A stretch of DNA of 64,000 nucleotides from Epiperipatus broadwayi (taxonomy: Eukaryota > Onychophora > Udeonychophora > Euonychophora > Peripatidae). The stretch lies in NCBI GenBank assembly GCA_028023455.1, contig JAQFVV010000255.1:186001-250000 (forward strand), in the 5' to 3' direction. Under the pieces are notes generated by a model. That model did not search any database. It was not told where the DNA came from and saw only the letters and a list, made by a program, of their open reading frames with translations. Position numbers and translations under genes: made by a program. This document shows, piece by piece, positions 11,955 through 22,499 of the stretch (position 1 is its first letter; each line of letters opens with the position of its first letter).

Positions 11955-12590
11955 TTTAAAATTTAATATTAATAGTATATAACCAAAATTTATTTTTAGT
12001 CTTATGCTCAATAAAATTTTCAATTTTTTTCAGTACTACATAATGCTGCCATTGTTTTGGATATCTAAAATAAATTACAAGATGATTTAAAATTGAGAAA
12101 GTAGAGTATTATTTCTAAATTAAATTTAGTAACTGTTGATCATATAAAATTGATTATTAATTGCATAAACCATGAAATCATTTCTTTCCTCTCCCCTGTT
12201 TTGTTTTATTATAATATTTTACATGTATAATGATAATAGTTTAGATTTGACTGAAAAGTTTTGATTCAAAATTAATTGACTGAATATTTTAGCTAATATA
12301 CACAATTTAAAATTAATTATTACAGCAATAGTACACTCTATTGTACTGTATATGGGATCAAAATTTATTTTTAGCTCTATGCTGACTGAAATTTGCATTT
12401 TTCTTTCAGTACTACATTGTTTTACATTCATGATAATGTTGCCATTGGCTTGGATAAGTCTGAACAAATTAAAAAATTATAATTTAAAATTAAGCAAATA
12501 AATCATATTTTAAACTTATATTTAGTAACCTTTGATCATATAAAGTTGATTATTAATTGCATACTAAATGAAATCATTTTTTTTTTCAAA
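11955..12590. repeat. Direct duplication, about 280 bases per unit
   Basis: Two diverged units in direct orientation (about 11955-12190 and 12305-12585). Shared landmarks are CAAAATTTATTTTTAG, TTTCAGTACTACAT, ATGTTGCCATTG/ATGCTGCCATTG, GATCATATAAA.TTGATTATT and AATTGCATA. A shorter third echo (AATATGATTTTGATGTCATC) follows near 12765. No coding capacity is evident. Confidence 0.6.
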
Positions 12591-12599
12591 ATAAAAAAT

Positions 12600-13570
12600 T
12601 ATAATAATTAAATTTTACAGTTTTAATAATCATAATTTATGCCACAAGCAAATTACTATTCATAAGGATTTTAGCCTATAAAAGTGAGTAAATGTACAGT
12701 TTTAATCTAATATGCACATATTAAAATTTAAGATTAATATGTTGGCTTATTGTGTGTCAATAAAATATGATTTTGATGTCATCAAAATATGATTTTGATT
12801 TTTTATTGTACTGAATGAAACATTTTTTTTTGCTTTTGAAATCATTAATGATGAAAATCTTTACATTTGATATATCATTAAAGAAGCACTGATTGGCCTG
12901 TAAGAATATTAAATGAAAATTACATAAAGTACTATATTGTACACTAATTGTATTTTAAGTTTATAATCAAAATATTGTATACAGTTCTGTAATATTATGT
13001 ATGGTGTGTGTAATGAATAAATTATGTACAGTACATATTCAGCATGATTGTTGCTATTTTTCTATTGGATAATACAGCTTTAAAAAAGTAATTCTTCTAT
13101 GATGTCATCAGTCATAAAAAAATATTTTTGTTAAGATCATTACAGTGAATAATCATTTGTTAATGAAAATAATGGATGCAAATTGAACCAAGGTAATTGC
13201 TATAATAAATCCTAGCATATGGGTTCAGAGCTAAGCGGGCTATAATGTACATCGTTTAAGAAATTAAAATTGGTTTATGGATTTAAAACAGCTATTAAGT
13301 AAAGAAATGTATTATGTAAAATTAAAATAATAAAATTAGAACTCATGTAATGAAAAGCAATAAAGATAAAGTAGTTAATTTATTTAAGCTTTTGGAGGCA
13401 AATGAAATGTATATTTTTAAAGAAAAAAAAGAAGGGGAAGGGGGTATCATATTTTACAACCTTTCAAATTTGCCTTCTGGAAATGGCTTAAAGAAATAGT
13501 TTGTCTTTTTCTTGTAAAAATATTTTATTAAAAATTGTAAAGCATTAAAATTAAGAAAACTAGAGAATAT
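12600..13570. other. AT-rich non-coding stretch
   Basis: No supported feature beyond the small inverted motif CAAAATATGATTTTGAT near 12765-12800. Confidence 0.4.
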
Positions 13571-13666
13571 AGAGAATTTGAACTCAGATTTTCAAGCACC
13601 CTTCAACTATCTGTACTATCTCATACCACTGATACCCATGACCACATACATGTAGAAAAGATAAAC

Positions 13667-13721
13667 AATGACCAATATATGTATTTCATGCTAAACCAGC
13701 ACTCATCAGTTGATCCAGATT
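13667..13721 (-). ncRNA. Hammerhead ribozyme-like motif, family A copy 1 left
   Basis: Minus strand: outer stem I AATC, bulge, inner stem I ATCAA, core CTGATGA, stem II GTGCT/AGCAT around GGTTT, core GAAA, stem III of 2-3 pairs (TA..TA) with a tiny loop, UA, then TTGGT closing inner stem I and CATT closing outer stem I with one mismatch. All core bases are present. Confidence 0.6.
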
Positions 13722-14069
13722 ATCATCTCTCACACACATATATAATCAATGATCAGTTTATATCAAGATAGCAATTCTTCATACTTTAATGGACATGCTT
13801 CAATCCACTCCAACCTCCAACTCTTCAGCCATCCATACCAGTGAAAATCTGATGATGGAACAGGGGTCAGAGTGACTTGAGGTCAACATGGGCATGATGA
13901 TAATATTGGCATCAGTATGGAATTTAGGCTTTCCATCATCATATTTTCAATGGTATGGATGGCTGAAGAGTTGGAGATTAAAATGGATTAAAGCCTGTCC
14001 ATTAAAGTATGAAGCCTTGCTATCTTAATATAAACTGAACACTGATTGTATATGCGTGTGAGAGATGAT

Positions 14070-14124
14070 AATCTGGACCAACTGATGAGTGCTGGTTTAG
14101 CATGAAATATGAATATTGGTGATT
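14070..14124 (+). ncRNA. Hammerhead ribozyme-like motif, family A copy 1 right
   Basis: AATC (14070-14073), TGG bulge, ACCAA (14077-14081), core CTGATGA (14082-14088), stem II GTGCT (14089-14093)/AGCAT (14099-14103), core GAAA (14104-14107), stem III A14107-U14114 and U14108-A14113, UA ending at 14115, then TTGGT (14116-14120) and GATT (14121-14124). Inner stem I is 5 Watson-Crick pairs and outer stem I 4 pairs, separated by an asymmetric internal loop where natural hammerheads place tertiary contacts. Predicted cleavage is after 14115. H17 is A, less favoured than C. Activity is inferred. Confidence 0.65.
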
Positions 14125-14239
14125 GTTTATATTTTCTGCATGTATTTGGTCATGGGTATCAGTGGTATGAGATAGCATGGATAGTTGAAGGGTGCTTGAA
14201 AATCTGAGTTCAAATCCCCTATATTTACAATTAGGCTCC

Positions 14240-15400
14240 AGGTATATGAAGAGTGCCTGTATTTCAAATAAAAACTAGAGAAATAATTTTAAAGTTCAGT
14301 TACAATTTTCTTTTTTTCTCGCTCTTTCTTTCGAACCAGCATACATAAATAAAAAACTATTATGTAATTATTTGTAAAATAACTACATGAATGTGAAAGA
14401 AAAAACATTTTGTAAAATTAAATCTGAATTTGAGATAACAGATGTTTTGTAAAAGCATTCCAGTATAAAAATTAATACAGAGTTAATTAATTTGTCCAAT
14501 GCAATAAATGAATTTATCAGGGTATCATTAAACACTTAGGAGAATGGGACATGGTGACCTTGCTTTGAGGGGGGAAAGTAAAAATAGGTCTGAAAAACAG
14601 TAATAGTTTTAATTAGAAGACAATAGTGGAGATTGATTTGGCAAGAAAGGGGAAAATGCTGATAGAGAAAGAATGACTGTTACCACCAAGAAATTAGACA
14701 AAAATATATAGCCATCCAAAAATTAATTCTGATGCAGTAGCTGTTAAAAATGAAACAGCTAGTTAAAATAATTTTCTGCAGAATAGCTTCAAGTAGCTTT
14801 ACATTACTGACTGTTTAAAAATGTTATTTTTAAATACTACATCCAACTCATCAATTATGTTAATATTTTCTACCAAAAAGCTATTTATCATGTGTGACTA
14901 AACAACCCAAAGTATATAAATCAAAGACTTAGAACTGTATAGTTTTATCCTGATACGAACATTGATAGTGCAAAGGATGTAACTGTCTGTTTACAAGAAT
15001 AAAACCATGCCATAAGAAAAGGATTCTGCTAAATGATCTATTGTGTATTTGCATATAGTGGGAACTATTTCCGTTGCCTTCTGTCATTGATATCCAAGGA
15101 GATTAATTAAAATAAAAAATGAATTTAGACTATTAGCACGTATATGCATAATCTTGTGGAGTCAACAAAAAAAAAAATACCATGGTTAAAACTTTTTATT
15201 ATAAGGACAAGATCAGTCTTTTATATTCAACTCACAAGGCCTTAAAATTAATATTAGTATAGGATTGTGTATATTCATCATTATCTTTAAATTTAATATT
15301 TATAACTATTTGTTAATTTCGATATTTTGTAATTTATTTGATTTATGGTTTTATGATAGTTGCCAATATATAAGCAATGATTTCTTTCATATATTTATAA
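14240..15400. other. AT-rich non-coding stretch
   Basis: No supported feature. Slightly less AT-rich between 14520 and 14700, but without a conserved frame. Confidence 0.4.
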
Positions 15401-15404
15401 TATC

Positions 15405-15535
15405 TTTAATCCTTTACAATTGAGAAGTCTGTTTGTAGCAGTGAAACCATTAGTTGTACTTTAGAGTTTATTTTCTTTGCTAGTCTGGTTGAGTTGTGAA
15501 TTTGGAATAATTTTGATTATTTGTAATTAATATAA
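15405..15535 (+). mobile_element. Penelope-like element 3' UTR fragment
   Basis: Matches the 3' UTR of the PLE-2 palindrome: TTTACA.TTGAGAAGTCTG, GTAGCAGTGAAACC, TTAGAGTTTATTTT, CTAGTCTGGTTGA and GGAATAATTTTGATTATTTG. No coding sequence precedes it, so this is an extremely truncated copy. Sister copies end at about 25245, 51722 and 59765. Confidence 0.75.
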
Positions 15536-15539
15536 ATAA

Positions 15540-16715
15540 ATTATGTTATTTTACTATCAAATTTAGTTATTTTACTTTGAACTTATTCCAAACATATAGC
15601 AATTATATATCACTAAACTGAGAACATAAACTGAGAAATCGTGCAATCTCCTGGAGAACATATTGATGTAATGCACGTAAATCAAAATGATGATCAGAGA
15701 TAATAATGCATCCAGAAGTTTTCTTTTTCAAAGAAAGTGGTGCCTGGAATTAATTTAAATTGGATCTAAAAAAGAAATTAAAAAATGCTTATGCAGAATT
15801 TAACTTTCTGTGCGCTAATGTCGTTTTGATAATCTTCACCACGGTATTTTATTACATTTAATGTAATCATTACATTTTGATGTTGCAAGAGAGATTATTA
15901 CTTTGGTATAGAATACGATTTAGCAAAAATTCTAGTAACATTGTAGCAAATAATTTAGCAATTCAGATGTATGAGAGAAAAAAAGACTGTCTCTTTATAT
16001 AAAAATAAATTGAAATCGGAAAATTCTTTATTTACATTTTTCGTTTTTATATATATAGCATTTTAATGTAATCATTAAGTATTCATCTGAAAAGAAAAAG
16101 AACTATTCGAGAAAACGGATATTTATTCTTAATACATTTACGCTCAACATAATCTTCGTTTACGAGTATATGTGTACACAGAACAAAAATATGAGCAATT
16201 ATATGAAACATTTTTTTTTACTTTCAATGCAATAAAAACAGCGTAAAAATATTGACATTTTAAATATTCTGATAAAAAAAATAACTGCTAACATTATTTA
16301 TTAAGAGATTCTTCCTTATTCTTAATGTTTAAGAAATAGGTGCAATATTCTAATTGAGTTTACTTACATTCAGAAATAACCATAGGATTTTTTTTTTAGC
16401 TGCCAAAAAAATGTGGAATTTTTGCGAGACTGCCATCTATTGAATAAACCCGGCAGCCAATAGTAGTTATGATATGGAAGAGTTCATTCGATTTTGATTT
16501 TGAAAGGGATAGTTGGAATTGCTTCCTTCTAATGAGAAAATTACATTTGCCTCCCATTGATAAAAAGAAAATCCACTGTATTTAAATATCGTCATAATCG
16601 TTGTATAATTTACATTATTTATTTAAAGAATATTTTATTCTTTTATCTGTACATTTGTATTCATAAAAATTTACATTTAAAAGAAAATACTATATTTATT
16701 TATAGTTTAAGATCC
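15540..16715. other. AT-rich non-coding stretch with one short repeat
   Basis: Contains the 36-base copy at 15927-15962 described above. Nothing else is recognised; the 66-codon frame at 16557 is AT-driven. Confidence 0.4.
15927..15962 (+). repeat. Exact copy of the 36-base segment at 11091-11126
   Basis: Same orientation, no visible target-site or terminal structure. Confidence 0.75.
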
Positions 16716-16719
16716 ATTC

Positions 16720-18195
16720 ATCATCATTTTCAATCATTTCAATCCACTGCAGAATAAAAGTCTATCCATGTTTAATCTAGTTTCTCCATGTCTTAGTCTC
16801 TATTCTCAATAGTATATCAACGAACTTCCTTATTTTACCTATTCATTTCACTTGTAGCCGTTTTCTAAATCTTTTTATAATGTCTTGAGATGTAATTTAA
16901 AATTTCAATTATTCATAAATTATATTCTATTCAAGCAATATGTCTAGCCTAAGTCCATTCAATATCTTAATTTGTTTCCTCTCTCTACTTCTTGCTTTTG
17001 ATTGTTTTTTTATTACTCCCAACATACATCTCTCCATAATCATTATGTGAACTGAAGTCTCTGAACTGTTCTTTTGCTAAACATCCATGTGTCAGAATCA
17101 TAAACAAGAACTGGTATAACATAATTGTTATAAACTTTTTCAAACACGTAAACATACATTTTTATTTCATATTAACTTATTTCTAACTCTATCCAAGTTT
17201 AATTCTATAATTTTTTACTTTCACCTGATAACTCTTACAACATTTCCTGAAACTCTGAAGCTTTAATTATAAAAGTAATCACTTCATCTGGAAAAAACCT
17301 GGATGATTTAAATAATCTCTATGCATTTTTTTCTCATGTGTCATAGCATTGGCTGGGAAGCGAATCCGCTAACCCAGGACAACTGCTTGTGAGGCAGCTA
17401 TGCTGACCTCTCAACCACCAACCTTTGACATCTCTATGTATTTTTTTTTGTAAATTGCTGTGAAATGTTTTGGATATATTAAACCCTTTTGTTATACACC
17501 CTAATTAATGCTAACCTTCTTTAAAATGTTACTGCATAATAACTATTTTTCAGAATACTACAATATCCTGGATTTACATCCCGGTTATCTAATTTTTTAA
17601 TAGTTGTGAAAATGTTTAAAAAGTCAAACCTTTTTATAATTTACAGCTTCAAAGCAAAATAGTAATACATATGCATGTGTCATTTCTAAATGTCTTTCAA
17701 TGCTTGTCTGCAACCAATGTACTAAAACCACTTTCAAATCCAGATTGTTCTTTTGATTGTTTTAAGTTCAAATTTTGTTGTAGATAAAAATTAAGTATAT
17801 TAATAAAGATCTTGCATAGCACTGATAGAAGATTGTTAAGTCTGTAATTTTTAAGATTTCCTTTATTACCTTTCTTAAATACCGGTATTGCTATGACTTC
17901 CTTACAACCATTTGGTATAATTTTGTTTCAAAATTCGGTAAATAATTTGATCAAAAATTTTTATATTTCTTCAGTTGCTTATCAATAATAATGCCATAAT
18001 TTTCTGAAGCTTTTCCCTTTTTCATAGATTTAATTGTATCAAACATCTTTTTATATAAAATGCTTGGCAGTTCAGAATATGTAGCAATGTTAGATCGATT
18101 AAAGTTTATTATATATAAAAATTTTGAAAAGTAAGATATTATAATAAATTGTATTAACTCATTTAAATTCCAACTGTTTCCACTCTTATTCAAAA
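16720..18195 (-). pseudogene. RTE-like LINE reverse transcriptase, degenerate
   Basis: Reading the minus strand from 18195 downward gives IKSMKKGKASENYGIIIDKQ (the LINE motif with GKA.G.DGI..E), then VIAIPVFKKGNKGNLKNYR and LNNLLSVLCKIF near 17890-17800, and SKEQSGFE near 17740. These match the VI.PI.KKGD....NYRGI.LL....K and EQ.GFR blocks of RTE-type RTs. The 3' end near 16720 (CTGCAGTGGATTGA then AATGATGATGA) matches the tandem-repeat ends of the RTE copies at 427 and 53385. Many stops and frame breaks are present, and a tRNA-Gly SINE is inserted at about 17333-17429. No function remains. Confidence 0.7.
17333..17429 (-). mobile_element. tRNA-Gly-derived mini-SINE, copy 1
   Basis: The minus strand contains TGGTGGTTGAGAGGTCAGCA, CTGCCTCACAAGCAG and TTCCCAGCCAATGC, which follow metazoan tRNA-Gly(TCC), with a changed anticodon loop (TCAC for TTCC). 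It is bracketed by TGTCA and TGACA. Flanking direct repeats ATCTCTATGCATTTTTTT (17315-17332) and ATCTCTATGTATTTTTTT (17430-17447) form an 18-base target-site duplication with one mismatch. On the sense strand this gives an A-rich tail. It sits inside the LINE at 16720-18195. The T arm carries extra bases (GCGGATTCGC), so this is not a functional tRNA gene. Confidence 0.75.
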
Positions 18196-18379
18196 GACCC
18201 TAGTGAAAATTTCATTCACATATGCTCGTTTTATATTGAACCATGATATATCTATTCATAAAAATTATTGGTTGAAATATTTCTTATTTAAATTTCATAT
18301 AAGGTAAACAACTCTAAAACTAGTTGACGGATTTCAATTTTGCCATTTTTTTTTTCTTTTTGATATTAATATTATGTAA

Positions 18380-19480
18380 AGCCTTATGCTTAATGTTTTA
18401 CTGTAACCATTAAAAAGTATAATCTTTATCGTACAAAAACTATATGCCCTCATCAAACGATCTTTTGCCACAAAAAATATATGAATAGGATGATAAAATT
18501 AAAACCGAGATATCTATTTGCATGGATTTTCTGTAAATAAATTGACAAAGAAGCATCAGGTTTTTAGCAGTTAAAACATCTAGAAAAGAAAGTGTTCTGT
18601 TATTCTCAACTTCCATGATAAGCTTAATAATAGGTCATTATTCACAAGAAAGATATTTGAGGCATCAATACCATAAGGCAATTTAACAAATATATCCACA
18701 TATCTGAGTCAAAGTCTCCTATTAGCCATACTGAATTTTTACATTCTCAAAAATTATTAATGACAGCAATTTTAGGTGATAGTGGAGAGCCTATAGAAAG
18801 TACTTTTACTTGTTTATATTTATGAAAACACAAATAAAAATGCAATTTCAAGGTAATGTTTTGCCAATGGAATAATAAATTCAGGTAAATTATTGTATTG
18901 AGCTATTATATATAAAGCCTCTTCAAAAGAAAAATACTGGTAAACATAGAAGAAACTTCAAAACTGACCAATAAATTACTTTTAGCTAGCTTTTTTTTAA
19001 TAGTAGAAATAAAATGGAACTTTTAAAATTCTAGATGGAAAAACCAATTCAAAGAATATCTGAAAGAACCTATGGCATATATAATGGGCTTCAGAGAGAC
19101 CTCAATGTTATCAATTTTAGGTATACTATAAAATTTAGAGTACAATGAAAAGCTAGCTCCTTTAAGATAAATTTTAATTTTATATCCTCATCCATAAGAA
19201 GTTGATTTTTTTTCCTAAGTATGTCAGAGAATCTCAATAATCTTTTTATAAAAGCTGTTATTTAATAAATTTAACATCTTACTATTATAATATAAACGAT
19301 TAAGTACAACAGTCGAATTACTTTTAACTGCTGGAACTATAACTATATAGGCATCTTTTTAAAAAATTACGAAGAGCAACATATTCTCCATTAGATAAAT
19401 TCATTTTTGGAGGCTTCATATTATTCGGCAATTTAAACAAAAAACTAATTCACAGTATGATCCAAAAAAGATTTTAATTT
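18380..19480 (-). pseudogene. Penelope-like reverse transcriptase, degenerate
   Basis: The minus strand shows the PLE RT blocks in order. LPNNMKPPKMNLSNGEYVAL near 19430-19370, then DAYIVIVPAVKS after a one-base frame shift, and NSTVVLNRLYYNSKMLNLL near 19320-19260 correspond to the IVILPADKG.A.VV.....Y.. block. GSPLSP (18774-18791) is the conserved RT motif 4. SFLDVL near 18575 is the FLD motif, and YRKSMQIDI near 18530 matches YRKPTHTD. There are many stops and frame shifts, and the GIY-YIG domain is missing: below about 18380 a different element (RTE) begins. This is a dead copy, from a subfamily unlike PLE-1 and PLE-2 at the FLD motif. Confidence 0.75.
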
Positions 19481-19489
19481 CAATATATA

Positions 19490-20515
19490 TATATTCAAGA
19501 CGTCTGATTTTTAAATTTTACAAGTTAAGATATATATAAACATAAAAAGTATTTACGTAATAAAAGTGTAGTAGAACAGAAAAAATTTCGGGACTAATAT
19601 CTTAACGAGAAAATACAAAACAAGATAAAAATTCTTTATCTAGCCAAATCAAAGTTTTATTAGTTATGTTTTGACTTAAGATTAGCAGAGCTGATCTTAA
19701 TGATTCATGTCATCCAGAGAATCCAGAGGAAGAAAATCACATAAAATTGGTAGATGACCAAATATATATATATATATATATATTTGAAAAGATAGACTAT
19801 TCAGTAAAAGGAGAATTTATAATGTTAGATTTGCTATAGTATAATTAAGTATCTATTATTCTTGGAATTCTTCAATATATCAATGAAAAGCTAATAGTGT
19901 TAAAAGCTGGCTGTCACAATGGTACCGATACAGATTTGATTGGTGTGTATCTCCAACATTAGATTCTGAAACCTTGAAAAAAGAAAGCTATATATATATG
20001 GCTTGTTAGCATTCTTTTTTTTTTAAAGTATCTACTTTGCATACTATATTTCAATACCTATCAAACACAAAAATTGCTAATCTGAACCTTTAGGAATATT
20101 ATATTACTGAGGTGTGGAATTATCTTGAATAATGTGCTATGGATGCAAGTAAATCTCTTTGTGGGTTTACCAAAAACAAGAATCATGCTTGGATTTATGA
20201 CAAATGATCTTATTAGTCGTTTGATTTTAAAAAATCTTCCATTTGTCAAAATAACAAATTAAATATGGAGCTTTAAAGACAGAAGTTTAATGACTGATAC
20301 TAAGTCTTAAAAATAATCGGATTAAAACTACAAAGTAGATACAGTTAGTCACTGTTCACAATAAGTGAATCTTTTTTTGACACATTAAAAGTATCAAAAT
20401 CATATTATGACCCCCTTTTATATGATGACAGTATTTTGAATAGATAAAGGAAATATTTTCGTCATCTTTAGAATAATGATACATCTATTCTATTTATATG
20501 GAGGTTTGTGATAGT
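19490..20515. other. AT-rich stretch between a PLE remnant and a fold-back
   Basis: May hold the degraded N-terminal part of the reverse-strand Penelope copy, but no conserved block was recognised. A (TA)n run lies at about 19759-19783. The 62-codon minus frame at 20061-20249 has no recognised motif. Confidence 0.35.
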
Positions 20516-20654
20516 GGTATATTATTAGAAGTGATATGCTGGACTATTTCCATCATCTATGACTGAATGTTGAATGTATAGAAAATTTTAAACTTTATTT
20601 AAACTTTCCAAATACAAACAACTTGTTAGTAATAACACACAAATACACAACACA

Positions 20655-20735
20655 GGTTAGTGATAGCTCAGTTGGTTAGAGCATTTGCCTTAAATTTGAT
20701 ATTCAAGAATCTAAAGATACGAGTTCAACTTCTAA
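20655..20735 (+). promoter_or_regulatory. tRNA-like RNA polymerase III promoter boxes in family C copy 1
   Basis: TAGCTCAGTTGGTTAGAGCA (20663-20682) is an excellent tRNA A box and D arm. A weaker B box, GAGTTCAACTT, lies about 45 bases downstream (20720-20730). Together they resemble the tRNA head of a SINE. In copy 3 the B box is a better match. Confidence 0.6.
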
Positions 20736-20764
20736 GCAAATATTGTCATTGTGCATATAGGCCA

Positions 20765-20815
20765 GCAACAACTGAAGAAGAGTGGAGAATACTACTACTC
20801 GAAATGTTATGTAAT
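20765..20815 (+). ncRNA. Hammerhead-like motif, family C copy 1
   Basis: Core CTGAAGA (20772-20778, fits CUGANGA), stem II GAGTGG/CTACTC (6 pairs with one G-U), core GAAA (20801-20804), then UGUU. Stem III would be a single A-U pair with a two-base loop. Stem I is poor in this copy but would be ACAC/GTGT in a consensus of copies. Probably a decayed ribozyme. Confidence 0.4.
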
Positions 20816-21004
20816 TACTAACTTGTATTGTCTATTTGTGTGTTATTACTAACAAGTTGTTTGTATTTGGAAAGTTTAAAATTTTCTATACATTCAACAT
20901 TCACTCATAGATGATGGAAATAGTCCAACATATCACATCTAATAATCTATTCTAGCTACTTATTTTTATTTAGACAAAGGTATCCAGCTTAGTAAATCAA
21001 AACA

Positions 21005-22490
21005 GTAATTTTTAATATTAAAAATGGGACGGTTGCAGCTTCTGATGAAATACCTGAGAAGTTTTAAAATATGGTAGTGATACATTAGTATTAAAAATAA
21101 ATATATTGGAACTTTTTTGGAAATATATGGAGTCATGAAGTTGTGCCGTCTGATCTTAAGAAAGCTTTTCTTGTTACACTTTTTAATAATAAAATAAATA
21201 AACCAATTTTCAATAATTATTATGTAATATTATTATACTTTACAAAAAATTATTTTTGAAGATTTTGTTGAATAAGCTGCTTTCAGGTATAAATGAATGG
21301 TTTTTAAAGATTGAAGGTGGTTTTCAAAAAGCAAGGACTGTAGATACGATTTTAATTAGGAGGTAAGTATAAAAAAATGTTGACAAAAAGTGATTTATAT
21401 ATTGCTTTTATTGATTTGAACAAGAGATTTGGCCCAATTAATTAAACAGGTTTACAGCATTGTTTGATATTTGTTGGTTATCCACCAAATCTTATATATA
21501 ACTTCTATACAAAAGAATAGAATGAAACATTAGTATTACATGTGGTAAATCTGAGACACTTGAAATGGAAACTGAAGTAACACAAAGATATGTGCTTGTT
21601 CAAACATTGTTTTCAATTTTTATAACAGTGGTTTTTAAAACTGTTTATGGATAGTTTAATAAAAAGGATTAAGATTGGTAGTGAAATTTTTAATGCAAAT
21701 TGATTAAAAATGAAAACAATAAATTATTTTTTTTAAATTCTGGATTTATTGTATCCTGATAATTATGCAATTTTGCTAGTTCATAATGTTTTGGTTGCAA
21801 AACATTTATTTAATATATAAACTTTTTACCAGACAGTGATGGAAGAAAATTTTTCAGCTTAATTCAGAATGTAAACCAATTTAAATATCTTGATAGTTTT
21901 ATGAGTAGAAAGGTGAACTTAGTCCCTTGATGTGTAACACAAACTCCAATGTGCTGTTGCTTTTAATGAATTAAAAGTTAGAATACTTCATCACAAAAAA
22001 TAACTATTGCAACTAATTGTATACAGAGCTTTCATTTTACCTAATTTTACTGTAATAATGTTCTGCAAAATTTTTAAAACACAATGGCAAAATCATAAAA
22101 CCAATTTTGTGAATATGTTACTATCAAACCCACTATTGTAAAATCATATCTTTGTTCGATTGGATGTATAAAACAAATTAACAATACAAAACTTCCTAAA
22201 ATAATGTTTTTTGGTGAACTTGAGTATGATTTTTGTGGTAGTGGCCTTCTGTTACAAGGATTATCTCACAGACATTTTAATAAAGAGCAATATTGATTGC
22301 TTTCATTGGGAAAATATGGTAGATTGTAGGATAGATTGGAATTTTACAATTAAACATGGTGAAGTATTTCAGAAAGAAATGTTTTTTGGAGAAAAAGTTA
22401 AAAAAATAGCAATAGTAAGATATCAAATAAATCCAAAAATGGACCAGCATGTATTCTGTATGTGGATATATGTATGGTGCACAGATTGAT
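21005..22490 (+). pseudogene. LINE (RTE/F52C9.6-like) reverse transcriptase, degenerate
   Basis: The translated plus strand shows ASDEIPEKF, VPSDLKKAFLVTLFNNKINK (compare LP.DL..A.IV.LFKKGD), GGFQKARTVDTILIRR (GFRKGRGT.D.IF..R), then DLYIAFIDLNK across a frame shift (DLY.AFIDL.KAFD) and VGYPPNLI (G.PPK.I). Near 22200, NKLTIQNFLK and FLVNLS align with the C-terminal LPK.LFYGEL block. All blocks are in the family order over 1.5 kb. Numerous stops and shifts show it is dead. The catalytic FADD motif was not found. The 92-codon frame 22211-22489 lies within this relic and is not a separate gene. Confidence 0.7.
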
Positions 22491-22499
22491 TTGTAAACT

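Larger units (their letters stand above)
13577..14232. repeat. Fold-back repeat, family A copy 1, with two hammerhead motifs
   Basis: A long imperfect palindrome with arms of about 300 bases. The outer ends are GAACTCAGATTTTCAAGCAC on the left and GAAAATCTGAGTTCAAATCC on the right. Going inward each arm has TATGAGATAG, a hammerhead motif, and a segment containing CTTCAGCCATCCATACCA. The outer end, read outward, ends in GAGTTCAAATCC, which looks like a tRNA B box. Other copies are at 26021-26210, 26832-27086, 32314-32935 and 51751-51870, with a half end at 33680-33705. Confidence 0.9.
20520..20947. repeat. Fold-back repeat, family C copy 1
   Basis: Inverted arms: ATGCTGGACTATTTCCATCA on the left and GATGGAAATAGTCCAACATA on the right, with further mirror pairing of TTTCCAAATACAAACAACTTG. 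The unpaired middle (about 20640-20820) contains a tRNA-like promoter segment and a hammerhead-like motif. Copies 2 and 3 are at 24006-24546 and 25243-25684. Confidence 0.85.
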
